A DNA stretch of 64,000 nt from assembly GCA_932521035.1 (NCBI GenBank), contig OW051496.1, positions 1 to 64,000 on the forward strand. The letters run 5' to 3'. Within the stretch, counting starts at the first letter, position 1, and every line of letters begins with the position of its first letter. A program made the position numbers and the translations under genes. Below are positions 1 through 11,301 of this stretch, piece after piece. Below the pieces are notes generated by a model that was not told the DNA's origin, ran no database searches, and saw only the letters and a list, made by a program, of their open reading frames with translations. The stretch is from Oscheius dolichura (lineage: Eukaryota; Nematoda; Chromadorea; Rhabditida; Rhabditidae).

Positions 1-203
1 TCCCAAGAGATTTGTATTGGCTTAAACCCTGGTTTATGATCTAGGAGCCATAACGTGGCTCAAAGGCGTCCTCCTGTGACGGGAGCTAGTTTTTTAGACT
101 CAGCTCGATGAGGCGGTTCGAATGAGTACAAATTCGAACCTCCTACCCTCTTTTCCAAAAACTGCCCCATATTACTGTACCTTTTTCTGGATTATAATAG
201 TTT
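1..203 (+). repeat. Partial L unit (tail) at the left edge, subfamily A
   Basis: This is unit positions 141-343 of a long monomer cut by the window start. It carries the subfamily A bases: t at 174, aaagg at 202-206, a at 228, a at 277, a at 298 and t at 332. The array therefore continues to the left of the window. Confidence 0.95.
115..140 (+). other. Perfect 9-bp dyad in the L segment, subfamily A form
   Basis: GGTTCGAAT (115-123), loop gagtacaa (124-131), ATTCGAACC (132-140). Beyond a C-T mismatch, three further pairs (agg with cct) can extend the stem. It recurs in each A-type L unit, but position 279 is t in the units at 2111 and 3331, which weakens one pair. Confidence 0.78.
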
Positions 204-889
204 TTGGGCTATAAAACGCTATTCGGTCAGCGAACCCTATTCGGTCTTGGGTTATTCGTACTCTACTCGTCGAGCTCTACAAGAAGAGTGGTCGAACGTT
301 CTCCAATCATTAGGCTTTTATTCCGTACTGGCCTGTTCAAATTTCCCAAGAGATTTGTATTGGCTTAAACCCTGGTTTATGATCTAGGAGCCATAACGTG
401 GCTCAAAGGCGTCCTCCTGTGACGGGAGCTAGTTTTTTAGACTCAGCTCGATGAGGCGGTTCGAATGAGTACAAATTCGAACCTCCTACCCTCTTTTCCA
501 AAAACTGCACCATATTACTGTACCTTTTTCTGGATTATAATAGTTTTTGGGCTATAAAACGCTATTCGGTCAGACAACCCTATTAGCTCTGTGGTTATTC
601 GTACTCTACTCGTCGAGCTCTACAAGAAGAGTGGTCGAACGTTCTCGAATCATTAGGCTTTTATTCCGTACTGGCCTGTTCAAATTTCCCAAGAGATTTG
701 TATTGGCTTAAACCCTGGTTTATGATCTAGGAGCCATAACGTGGCTCAAAGGCGTCCTCCTGTGACGGGAGCTAGTTTTTTAGACTCAGCTCGATGAGGC
801 GGTTCGAATGAGTACAAATTCGAACCTCCTACCCTCTTTTCCAAAAACTGCCCCATATTACTGTACCTTTTTCTGGATTATAATAGTTT

Positions 890-1080
890 TTGGGCTATAA
901 AACGCTATTCGGTCAGCGAACCCTATTCGATCTTGGATTATTCGTACTCTACTCGTCGAGCTCTACAAGAAGAGTGGTCGAACGTTCTCGAATCATTAGG
1001 CTTTTATTCCGTACTGGCCTGTTCAAATTGCCCAAGAGATTTGTATTGGCTTACCCCCTATTTTTGGACTATAATAGTTT
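890..1080 (+). repeat. Type S unit of subfamily A (A3), exemplar
   Basis: A 191-bp monomer. After the shared ...tattggctta it has ccccctattttt and then returns to ggactataatag. It also has g at position 141 (ttgccc instead of tttccc). Other copies start at 2454, 3674, 4551 and 5085. In subfamily A the S unit ends ggactataat while L ends ggattataat, so S already carries the base that all B units have at that site. Confidence 0.93.
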
Positions 1081-1423
1081 TTGGGCTATAAAACGCTATT
1101 CGGTCAGACAACCCTATTAGCTCTGTGGTTATTCGTACTCTACTCGTCGAGCTCTACAAGAAGAGTGGTCGAACGTTCTCGAATCATTAGGCTTTTATTC
1201 CGTACTGGCCTGTTCAAATTTCCCAAGAGATTTGTATTGGCTTAAACCCTGGTTTATGATCTAGGAGCCATAACGTGGCTCAAAGGCGTCCTCCTGTGAC
1301 GGGAGCTAGTTTTTTAGACTCAGCTCGATGAGGCGGTTCGAATGAGTACAAATTCGAACCTCCTACCCTCTTTTCCAAAAACTGCCCCATATTACTGTAC
1401 CTTTTTCTGGATTATAATAGTTT
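1081..1423 (+). repeat. Type L unit of subfamily A (A2), exemplar
   Basis: A 343-bp monomer, the commonest type in the left 6 kb. It is recognised by acaaccctattag at 28-40 and ctctgtggtt at 41-50, where the other types read cgaaccctattcg and atcttggatt. That block of changes within about 25 bp is denser than the scattered differences elsewhere in the unit, which suggests replacement of a short tract instead of independent point mutations. A2 is not seen to the right of the junction unit. Confidence 0.92.
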
Positions 1424-1766
1424 TTGGGCTATAAAACGCTATTCGGTCAGACAACCCTATTAGCTCTGTGGTTATTCGTACTCTACTCGTCGAGCTCTAC
1501 AAGAAGAGTGGTCGAACGTTCTCGAATCATTAGGCTTTTATTCCGTACTGGCCTGTTCAAATTTCCCAAGAGATTTGTATTGGCTTAAACCCTGGTTTAT
1601 GATCTAGGAGCCATAACGTGGCTCAAAGGCGTCCTCCTGTGACGGGAGCTAGTTTTTTAGACTCAGCTCGATGAGGCGGTTCGAATGAGTACAAATTCGA
1701 ACCTCCTACCCTCTTTTCCAAAAACTGCCCCATATTACTGTACCTTTTTCTGGATTATAATAGTTT

Positions 1767-2110
1767 TTGGGCTATAAAACGCTATTCGGTCAGCGAACCC
1801 TATTCGGTCTTGGGTTATTCGTACTCTACTCGTCGAGCTCTACAAGAAGAGTGGTCGAACGTTCTCCAATCATTAGGCTTTTATTCCGTACTGGCCTGTT
1901 CAAATTGCCCAAGAGATTTGTATTGGCTTAAACCCTGGTTTATGATCTAGGAGCCATAACGTGGCTCAAAGGCGTCCTCCTGTGACGGGAGCTAGTTTTT
2001 TAGACTCAGCTCGATGAGGCGGTTCGAATGAGTACAAATTCGAACCTCCTACCCTCTTTTCCAAAAACTGCCCCATATTACTGTACCTTTTTCTGGATTA
2101 TAATAGTTTT
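1767..2110 (+). repeat. Type L unit of subfamily A (A1), exemplar with one extra T
   Basis: A1 units (starts 204, 1767, 2988) read ggtcttgggttatt at about positions 40-53 and have c at 101, as in subfamily B. This copy is 344 bp because the T-run before the next anchor has six T instead of five. It is the only length change seen outside the indel-rich segment at 30.4-33.6 kb. The copies at 1767 and 2988 share ttgccc at 141; the copy at 204 does not. Confidence 0.9.
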
Positions 2111-4207
2111 TTGGGCTATAAAACGCTATTCGGTCAGACAACCCTATTAGCTCTGTGGTTATTCGTACTCTACTCGTCGAGCTCTACAAGAAGAGTGGTC
2201 GAACGTTCTCGAATCATTAGGCTTTTATTCCGTACTGGCCTGTTCAAATTTCCCAAGAGATTTGTATTGGCTTAAACCCTGGTTTATGATCTAGGAGCCA
2301 TAACGTGGCTCAAAGGCGTCCTCCTGTGACGGGAGCTAGTTTTTTAGACTCAGCTCGATGAGGCGGTTCGAATGAGTACAAATTCGAATCTCCTACCCTC
2401 TTTTCCAAAAACTGCCCCATATTACTGTACCTTTTTCTGGATTATAATAGTTTTTGGGCTATAAAACGCTATTCGGTCAGCGAACCCTATTCGATCTTGG
2501 ATTATTCGTACTCTACTCGTCGAGCTCTACAAGAAGAGTGGTCGAACGTTCTCGAATCATTAGGCTTTTATTCCGTACTGGCCTGTTCAAATTGCCCAAG
2601 AGATTTGTATTGGCTTACCCCCTATTTTTGGACTATAATAGTTTTTGGGCTATAAAACGCTATTCGGTCAGACAACCCTATTAGCTCTGTGGTTATTCGT
2701 ACTCTACTCGTCGAGCTCTACAAGAAGAGTGGTCGAACGTTCTCGAATCATTAGGCTTTTATTCCGTACTGGCCTGTTCAAATTTCCCAAGAGATTTGTA
2801 TTGGCTTAAACCCTGGTTTATGATCTAGGAGCCATAACGTGGCTCAAAGGCGTCCTCCTGTGACGGGAGCTAGTTTTTTAGACTCAGCTCGATGAGGCGG
2901 TTCGAATGAGTACAAATTCGAACCTCCTACCCTCTTTTCCAAAAACTGCCCCATATTACTGTACCTTTTTCTGGATTATAATAGTTTTTGGGCTATAAAA
3001 CGCTATTCGGTCAGCGAACCCTATTCGGTCTTGGGTTATTCGTACTCTACTCGTCGAGCTCTACAAGAAGAGTGGTCGAACGTTCTCCAATCATTAGGCT
3101 TTTATTCCGTACTGGCCTGTTCAAATTGCCCAAGAGATTTGTATTGGCTTAAACCCTGGTTTATGATCTAGGAGCCATAACGTGGCTCAAAGGCGTCCTC
3201 CTGTGACGGGAGCTAGTTTTTTAGACTCAGCTCGATGAGGCGGTTCGAATGAGTACAAATTCGAACCTCCTACCCTCTTTTCCAAAAACTGCCCCATATT
3301 ACTGTACCTTTTTCTGGATTATAATAGTTTTTGGGCTATAAAACGCTATTCGGTCAGACAACCCTATTAGCTCTGTGGTTATTCGTACTCTACTCGTCGA
3401 GCTCTACAAGAAGAGTGGTCGAACGTTCTCGAATCATTAGGCTTTTATTCCGTACTGGCCTGTTCAAATTTCCCAAGAGATTTGTATTGGCTTAAACCCT
3501 GGTTTATGATCTAGGAGCCATAACGTGGCTCAAAGGCGTCCTCCTGTGACGGGAGCTAGTTTTTTAGACTCAGCTCGATGAGGCGGTTCGAATGAGTACA
3601 AATTCGAATCTCCTACCCTCTTTTCCAAAAACTGCCCCATATTACTGTACCTTTTTCTGGATTATAATAGTTTTTGGGCTATAAAACGCTATTCGGTCAG
3701 CGAACCCTATTCGATCTTGGATTATTCGTACTCTACTCGTCGAGCTCTACAAGAAGAGTGGTCGAACGTTCTCGAATCATTAGGCTTTTATTCCGTACTG
3801 GCCTGTTCAAATTGCCCAAGAGATTTGTATTGGCTTACCCCCTATTTTTGGACTATAATAGTTTTTGGGCTATAAAACGCTATTCGGTCAGACAACCCTA
3901 TTAGCTCTGTGGTTATTCGTACTCTACTCGTCGAGCTCTACAAGAAGAGTGGTCGAACGTTCTCGAATCATTAGGCTTTTATTCCGTACTGGCCTGTTCA
4001 AATTTCCCAAGAGATTTGTATTGGCTTAAACCCTGGTTTATGATCTAGGAGCCATAACGTGGCTCAAAGGCGTCCTCCTGTGACGGGAGCTAGTTTTTTA
4101 GACTCAGCTCGATGAGGCGGTTCGAATGAGTACAAATTCGAACCTCCTACCCTCTTTTCCAAAAACTGCCCCATATTACTGTACCTTTTTCTGGATTATA
4201 ATAGTTT
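1767..4207 (+). repeat. Tandem duplication of a 1.22-kb higher-order block (A1-A2-A3S-A2)
   Basis: Copy 1 is 1767-2987 (1,221 bp) and copy 2 is 2988-4207 (1,220 bp); the one-base difference is the extra T near 2105-2112. Both copies have the same order of unit types and share two rare bases: g at position 141 of the A1 unit, and t at position 279 of the following A2 unit (coordinates 2389 and 3609, exactly 1,220 apart). The shared rare variants show the block was copied as a whole, probably by unequal crossing-over. Confidence 0.88.
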
Positions 4208-5961
4208 TTGGGCTATAAAACGCTATTCGGTCAGACAACCCTATTAGCTCTGTGGTTATTCGTACTCTACTCGTCGAGCTCTACAAGAAGAGTGGTCGAA
4301 CGTTCTCGAATCATTAGGCTTTTATTCCGTACTGGCCTGTTCAAATTTCCCAAGAGATTTGTATTGGCTTAAACCCTGGTTTATGATCTAGGAGCCATAA
4401 CGTGGCTCAAAGGCGTCCTCCTGTGACGGGAGCTAGTTTTTTAGACTCAGCTCGATGAGGCGGTTCGAATGAGTACAAATTCGAACCTCCTACCCTCTTT
4501 TCCAAAAACTGCCCCATATTACTGTACCTTTTTCTGGATTATAATAGTTTTTGGGCTATAAAACGCTATTCGGTCAGCGAACCCTATTCGATCTTGGATT
4601 ATTCGTACTCTACTCGTCGAGCTCTACAAGAAGAGTGGTCGAACGTTCTCGAATCATTAGGCTTTTATTCCGTACTGGCCTGTTCAAATTGCCCAAGAGA
4701 TTTGTATTGGCTTACCCCCTATTTTTGGACTATAATAGTTTTTGGGCTATAAAACGCTATTCGGTCAGACAACCCTATTAGCTCTGTGGTTATTCGTACT
4801 CTACTCGTCGAGCTCTACAAGAAGAGTGGTCGAACGTTCTCGAATCATTAGGCTTTTATTCCGTACTGGCCTGTTCAAATTTCCCAAGAGATTTGTATTG
4901 GCTTAAACCCTGGTTTATGATCTAGGAGCCATAACGTGGCTCAAAGGCGTCCTCCTGTGACGGGAGCTAGTTTTTTAGACTCAGCTCGATGAGGCGGTTC
5001 GAATGAGTACAAATTCGAACCTCCTACCCTCTTTTCCAAAAACTGCCCCATATTACTGTACCTTTTTCTGGATTATAATAGTTTTTGGGCTATAAAACGC
5101 TATTCGGTCAGCGAACCCTATTCGATCTTGGATTATTCGTACTCTACTCGTCGAGCTCTACAAGAAGAGTGGTCGAACGTTCTCGAATCATTAGGCTTTT
5201 ATTCCGTACTGGCCTGTTCAAATTGCCCAAGAGATTTGTATTGGCTTACCCCCTATTTTTGGACTATAATAGTTTTTGGGCTATAAAACGCTATTCGGTC
5301 AGACAACCCTATTAGCTCTGTGGTTATTCGTACTCTACTCGTCGAGCTCTACAAGAAGAGTGGTCGAACGTTCTCGAATCATTAGGCTTTTATTCCGTAC
5401 TGGCCTGTTCAAATTTCCCAAGAGATTTGTATTGGCTTAAACCCTGGTTTATGATCTAGGAGCCATAACGTGGCTCAAAGGCGTCCTCCTGTGACGGGAG
5501 CTAGTTTTTTAGACTCAGCTCGATGAGGCGGTTCGAATGAGTACAAATTCGAACCTCCTACCCTCTTTTCCAAAAACTGCCCCATATTACTGTACCTTTT
5601 TCTGGATTATAATAGTTTTTGGGCTATAAAACGCTATTCGGTCAGACAACCCTATTAGCTCTGTGGTTATTCGTACTCTACTCGTCGAGCTCTACAAGAA
5701 GAGTGGTCGAACGTTCTCGAATCATTAGGCTTTTATTCCGTACTGGCCTGTTCAAATTTCCCAAGAGATTTGTATTGGCTTAAACCCTGGTTTATGATCT
5801 AGGAGCCATAACGTGGCTCAAAGGCGTCCTCCTGTGACGGGAGCTAGTTTTTTAGACTCAGCTCGATGAGGCGGTTCGAATGAGTACAAATTCGAACCTC
5901 CTACCCTCTTTTCCAAAAACTGCCCCATATTACTGTACCTTTTTCTGGATTATAATAGTTT

Positions 5962-6304
5962 TTGGGCTATAAAACGCTATTCGGTCAGACAACCCTATTA
6001 GCTCTGTGGTTATTCGTACTCTACTCGTCGAGCTCTACAAGAAGAGTGGTCGAACGTTCTCCAATCATTAGGCTTTTATTCCGTACTGGCCTGTTCGAAT
6101 TTCCCAAGAGATTTGTATTGGCTTAAACCCTGGTCTATGATCTAGGAGCCATAACGTGGCTCAGAAGCGTCCCCCTGTGACGGGAGCTGGTTTTTTAGAC
6201 TCAGCTCGATGAGGCGGTTCGAATGAGTACAAATTCGGACCTCCTACCCTCTTTTCCAGAAACTGCCCCATATTACTGTACCTTTTTCTGGACTATAATA
6301 GTTT
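5962..6304 (+). repeat. Chimeric L unit joining subfamilies A and B
   Basis: The first 50 bases carry the A2 signature (acaaccctattag, ctctgtggtt; up to 6011). From position 101 (6062) on, every diagnostic base is of subfamily B: c at 101, g at 136 (6097), c at 174, g at 203, a at 205, c at 212, g at 228, g at 277, g at 298 and c at 332. Length stays 343 bp. The switch therefore lies between 6012 and about 6097 and keeps register, as expected for homologous recombination or gene conversion between aligned monomers. Confidence 0.9.
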
Positions 6305-6495
6305 TTGGGCTATAAAACGCTATTCGGTCAGCGAACCCTATTCGATCTTGGATTATTCGTACTCTACTCGTCGAGCTCTACAAGAAGAGTGGTCGAACGT
6401 TCTCCAATCATTAGGCTTTTATTCCGTACTGGCCTGTTCGAATTTCCCAAGAGATTTGTATTGGCTTACCCCCTATTTTTGGACTATAATAGTTT
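6305..6495 (+). repeat. Type S unit of subfamily B, exemplar
   Basis: A 191-bp monomer with g at position 40 (tcgatcttgg), c at 101 and g at 136. It is the first of three S units in a row (6305, 6496, 6687). Two of its three forward frames are free of stops over the whole unit, and the third is closed by the TAA in ggctataaaacg (positions 9-11). This explains open stretches of up to 130 codons wherever S units are adjacent. Confidence 0.94.
6469..6480 (+). other. S-specific junction tract
   Basis: The twelve bases ccccctattttt (unit positions 165-176) stand where L has 164 other bases. They resemble the 3' end of the L segment (gtaccttttt followed by ctgg), so S could have arisen from L by one deletion with later small changes, or L from S by insertion. 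The tract is the same in subfamilies A and B, which favours a single origin of S. Confidence 0.75.
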
Positions 6496-9400
6496 TTGGG
6501 CTATAAAACGCTATTCGGTCAGCGAACCCTATTCGATCTTGGATTATTCGTACTCTACTCGTCGAGCTCTACAAGAAGAGTGGTCGAACGTTCTCCAATC
6601 ATTAGGCTTTTATTCCGTACTGGCCTGTTCGAATTTCCCAAGAGATTTGTATTGGCTTACCCCCTATTTTTGGACTATAATAGTTTTTGGGCTATAAAAC
6701 GCTATTCGGTCAGCGAACCCTATTCGATCTTGGATTATTCGTACTCTACTCGTCGAGCTCTACAAGAAGAGTGGTCGAACGTTCTCCAATCATTAGGCTT
6801 TTATTCCGTACTGGCCTGTTCGAATTTCCCAAGAGATTTGTATTGGCTTACCCCCTATTTTTGGACTATAATAGTTTTTGGGCTATAAAACGCTATTCGG
6901 TCAGCGAACCCTATTCTATCTTGGATTATTCGTACTCTACTCGTCGAGCTCTACAAGAAGAGTGGTCGAACGTTCTCCAATCATTAGGCTTTTATTCCGT
7001 ACTGGCCTGTTCGAATTTCCCAAGAGATTTGTATTGGCTTAAACCCTGGTCTATGATCTAGGAGCCATAACGTGGCTCAGAAGCGTCCCCCTGTGACGGG
7101 AGCTGGTTTTTAAGACTCAGCTCGATGAGGCGGTTCGAATGAGTACAAATTCGGACCTCCTACCCTCTTTTCCAGCAACTGCCCCATATTACTGTACCTT
7201 TTTCTGGACTATAATAGTTTTTGGGCTATAAAACGCTATTCGGTCAGCGAACCCTATTCGATCTTGGATTATTCGTACTCTACTCGTCGAGCTCTACAAG
7301 AAGAGTGGTCGAACGTTCTCCAATCATTAGGCTTTTATTCCGTACTGGCCTGTTCGAATTTCCCAAGAGATTTGTATTGGCTTACCCCCTATTTTTGGAC
7401 TATAATAGTTTTTGGGCTATAAAACGCTATTCGGTCAGCGAACCCTATTCTATCTTGGATTATTCGTACTCTACTCGTCGAGCTCTACAAGAAGAGTGGT
7501 CGAACGTTCTCCAATCATTAGGCTTTTATTCCGTACTGGCCTGTTCGAATTTCCCAAGAGATTTGTATTGGCTTAAACCCTGGTCTATGATCTAGGAGCC
7601 ATAACGTGGCTCAGAAGCGTCCCCCTGTGACGGGAGCTGGTTTTTAAGACTCAGCTCGATGAGGCGGTTCGAATGAGTACAAATTCGGACCTCCTACCCT
7701 CTTTTCCAGCAACTGCCCCATATTACTGTACCTTTTTCTGGACTATAATAGTTTTTGGGCTATAAAACGCTATTCGGTCAGCGAACCCTATTCGATCTTG
7801 GATTATTCGTACTCTACTCGTCGAGCTCTACAAGAAGAGTGGTCGAACGTTCTCCAATCATTAGGCTTTTATTCCGTACTGGCCTGTTCGAATTTCCCAA
7901 GAGATTTGTATTGGCTTACCCCCTATTTTTGGACTATAATAGTTTTTGGGCTATAAAACGCTATTCGGTCAGCGAACCCTATTCGATCTTGGATTATTCG
8001 TACTCTACTCGTCGAGCTCTACAAGAAGAGTGGTCGAACGTTCTCCAATCATTAGGCTTTTGTTCCGTACTGGCCTGTTCGAATTTCCCAAGAGATTTGT
8101 ATTGGCTTAAACCCTGGTCTATGATCTAGGAGCCATAACGTGGCTCAGAAGCGTCCCCCTGTGACGGGAGCTGGTTTTTTAGACTCAGCTCGATGAGGCG
8201 GTTCGAATGAGTACAAATTCGGACCTCCTACCCTCTTTTCCAGAAACTGCCCCATATTACTGTACCTTTTTCTGGACTATAATAGTTTTTGGGCTATAAA
8301 ACGCTATTCGGTCAGCGAACCCTATTCTATCTTGGATTATTCGTACTCTACTCGTCGAGCTCTACAAGAAGAGTGGTCGAACGTTCTCCAATCATTAGGC
8401 TTTTATTCCGTACTGGCCTGTTCGAATTTCCCAAGAGATTTGTATTGGCTTAAACCCTGGTCTATGATCTAGGAGCCATAACGTGGCTCAGAAGCGTCCC
8501 CCTGTGACGGGAGCTGGTTTTTAAGACTCAGCTCGATGAGGCGGTTCGAATGAGTACAAATTCGGACCTCCTACCCTCTTTTCCAGCAACTGCCCCATAT
8601 TACTGTACCTTTTTCTGGACTATAATAGTTTTTGGGCTATAAAACGCTATTCGGTCAGCGAACCCTATTCGATCTTGGATTATTCGTACTCTACTCGTCG
8701 AGCTCTACAAGAAGAGTGGTCGAACGTTCTCCAATCATTAGGCTTTTATTCCGTACTGGCCTGTTCGAATTTCCCAAGAGATTTGTATTGGCTTAAACCC
8801 TGGTCTATGATCTAGGAGCCATAACGTGGCTCAGAAGCGTCCCCCTGTGACGGGAGCTGGTTTTTTAGACTCAGCTCGATGAGGCGGTTCGAATGAGTAC
8901 AAACTCGGACCTCCTACCCTCTTTTCCAGAAACTGCCCCATATTACTGTACCTTTTTCTGGACTATAATAGTTTTTGGGCTATAAAACGCTATTCGGTCA
9001 GCGAACCCTATTCGATCTTGGATTATTCGTACTCTACTCGTCGAGCTCTACAAGAAGAGTGGTCGAACGTTCTCCAATCATTAGGCTTTTATTCCGTACT
9101 GGCCTGTTCGAATTTCCCAAGAGATTTGTATTGGCTTAAACCCTGGTCTATGATCTAGGAGCCATAACGTGGCTCAGAAGCGTCCCCCTGTGACGGGAGC
9201 TGGTTTTTTAGACTCAGCTCGATGAGGCGGTTCGAATGAGTACAAACTCGGACCTCCTACCCTCTTTTCCAGAAACTGCCCCATATTACTGTACCTTTTT
9301 CTGGACTATAATAGTTTTTGGGCTATAAAACGCTATTCGGTCAGCGAACCCTATTCGATCTTGGATTATTCGTACTCTACTCGTCGAGCTCTACAAGAAG

Positions 9401-11301
9401 AGTGGTCGAACGTTCTCCAATCATTAGGCTTTTATTCCGTACTGGCCTGTTCGAATTTCCCAAGAGATTTGTATTGGCTTACCCCCTATTTTTGGACTAT
9501 AATAGTTTTTGGGCTATAAAACGCTATTCGGTCAGCGAACCCTATTCGATCTTGGATTATTCGTACTCTACTCGTCGAGCTCTACAAGAAGAGTGGTCGA
9601 ACGTTCTCCAATCATTAGGCTTTTATTCCGTACTGGCCTGTTCGAATTTCCCAAGAGATTTGTATTGGCTTACCCCCTATTTTTGGACTATAATAGTTTT
9701 TGGGCTATAAAACGCTATTCGGTCAGCGAACCCTATTCGATCTTGGATTATTCGTACTCTACTCGTCGAGCTCTACAAGAAGAGTGGTCGAACGTTCTCC
9801 AATCATTAGGCTTTTATTCCGTACTGGCCTGTTCGAATTTCCCAAGAGATTTGTATTGGCTTACCCCCTATTTTTGGACTATAATAGTTTTTGGGCTATA
9901 AAACGCTATTCGGTCAGCGAACCCTATTCTATCTTGGATTATTCGTACTCTACTCGTCGAGCTCTACAAGAAGAGTGGTCGAACGTTCTCCAATCATTAG
10001 GCTTTTATTCCGTACTGGCCTGTTCGAATTTCCCAAGAGATTTGTATTGGCTTAAACCCTGGTCTATGATCTAGGAGCCATAACGTGGCTCAGAAGCGTC
10101 CCCCTGTGACGGGAGCTGGTTTTTAAGACTCAGCTCGATGAGGCGGTTCGAATGAGTACAAATTCGGACCTCCTACCCTCTTTTCCAGCAACTGCCCCAT
10201 ATTACTGTACCTTTTTCTGGACTATAATAGTTTTTGGGCTATAAAACGCTATTCGGTCAGCGAACCCTATTCGATCTTGGATTATTCGTACTCTACTCGT
10301 CGAGCTCTACAAGAAGAGTGGTCGAACGTTCTCCAATCATTAGGCTTTTATTCCGTACTGGCCTGTTCGAATTTCCCAAGAGATTTGTATTGGCTTACCC
10401 CCTATTTTTGGACTATAATAGTTTTTGGGCTATAAAACGCTATTCGGTCAGCGAACCCTATTCGATCTTGGCTTATTCGTACTCTACTCGTCGAGCTCTA
10501 CAAGAAGAGTGGTCGAACGTTCTCCAATCATTAGGCTTTTGTTCCGTACTGGCCTGTTCGAATTTCCCAAGAGATTTGTATTGGCTTAAACCCTGGTCTA
10601 TGATCTAGGAGCCATAACGTGGCTCAGAAGCGTCCCCCTGTGACGGGAGCTGGTTTTTTAGACTCAGCTCGATGAGGCGGTTCGAATGAGTACAAATTCG
10701 GACCTCCTACCCTCTTTTCCAGAAACTGCCCCATATTACTGTACCTTTTTCTGGACTATAATAGTTTTTGGGCTATAAAACGCTATTCGGTCAGCGAACC
10801 CTATTCGATCTTGGATTATTCGTACTCTACTCGTCGAGCTCTACAAGAAGAGTGGTCGAACGTTCTCCAATCATTAGGCTTTTATTCCGTACTGGCCTGT
10901 TCGAATTTCCCAAGAGATTTGTATTGGCTTACCCCCTATTTTTGGACTATAATAGTTTTTGGGCTATAAAACGCTATTCGGTCAGCGAACCCTATTCTAT
11001 CTTGGATTATTCGTACTCTACTCGTCGAGCTCTACAAGAAGAGTGGTCGAACGTTCTCCAATCATTAGGCTTTTATTCCGTACTGGCCTGTTCGAATTTC
11101 CCAAGAGATTTGTATTGGCTTAAACCCTGGTCTATGATCTAGGAGCCATAACGTGGCTCAGAAGCGTCCCCCTGTGACGGGAGCTGGTTTTTAAGACTCA
11201 GCTCGATGAGGCGGTTCGAATGAGTACAAATTCGGACCTCCTACCCTCTTTTCCAGAAACTGCCCCATATTACTGTACCTTTTTCTGGACTATAATAGTT
11301 T

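Larger units (their letters stand above)
1..6061 (+). repeat. Subfamily A domain of the satellite
   Basis: Fifteen L (the last is the junction unit) and five S units begin here. The domain is defined by about ten linked bases that differ from the rest of the window: g at 101 (A2 and A3 units), a at 136, t at 174, a at 203, g at 205, t at 212, a at 228, a at 277, a at 298 and t at 332 (in L). Three unit types occur: A1 (ggtcttgggttatt), A2 (ttagctctgtggtt) and A3 (tcgatcttggatt). Every S unit here is A3 and is flanked by A2 units. Order of types from 204: A1 A2 A3 A2 A2 A1 A2 A3 A2 A1 A2 A3 A2 A2 A3 A2 A3 A2 A2, then the junction unit. Only one length change is seen, an extra T in the T-run at about 2105-2112. 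Confidence 0.93.

Noticed and set aside
6452..6497. Bacterial-type promoter (ttggct, 18 bp, tataat)
   Set aside because: The -10-like tataat occurs in every unit of an apparently eukaryotic satellite, the -35-like box is poor, and no gene follows.
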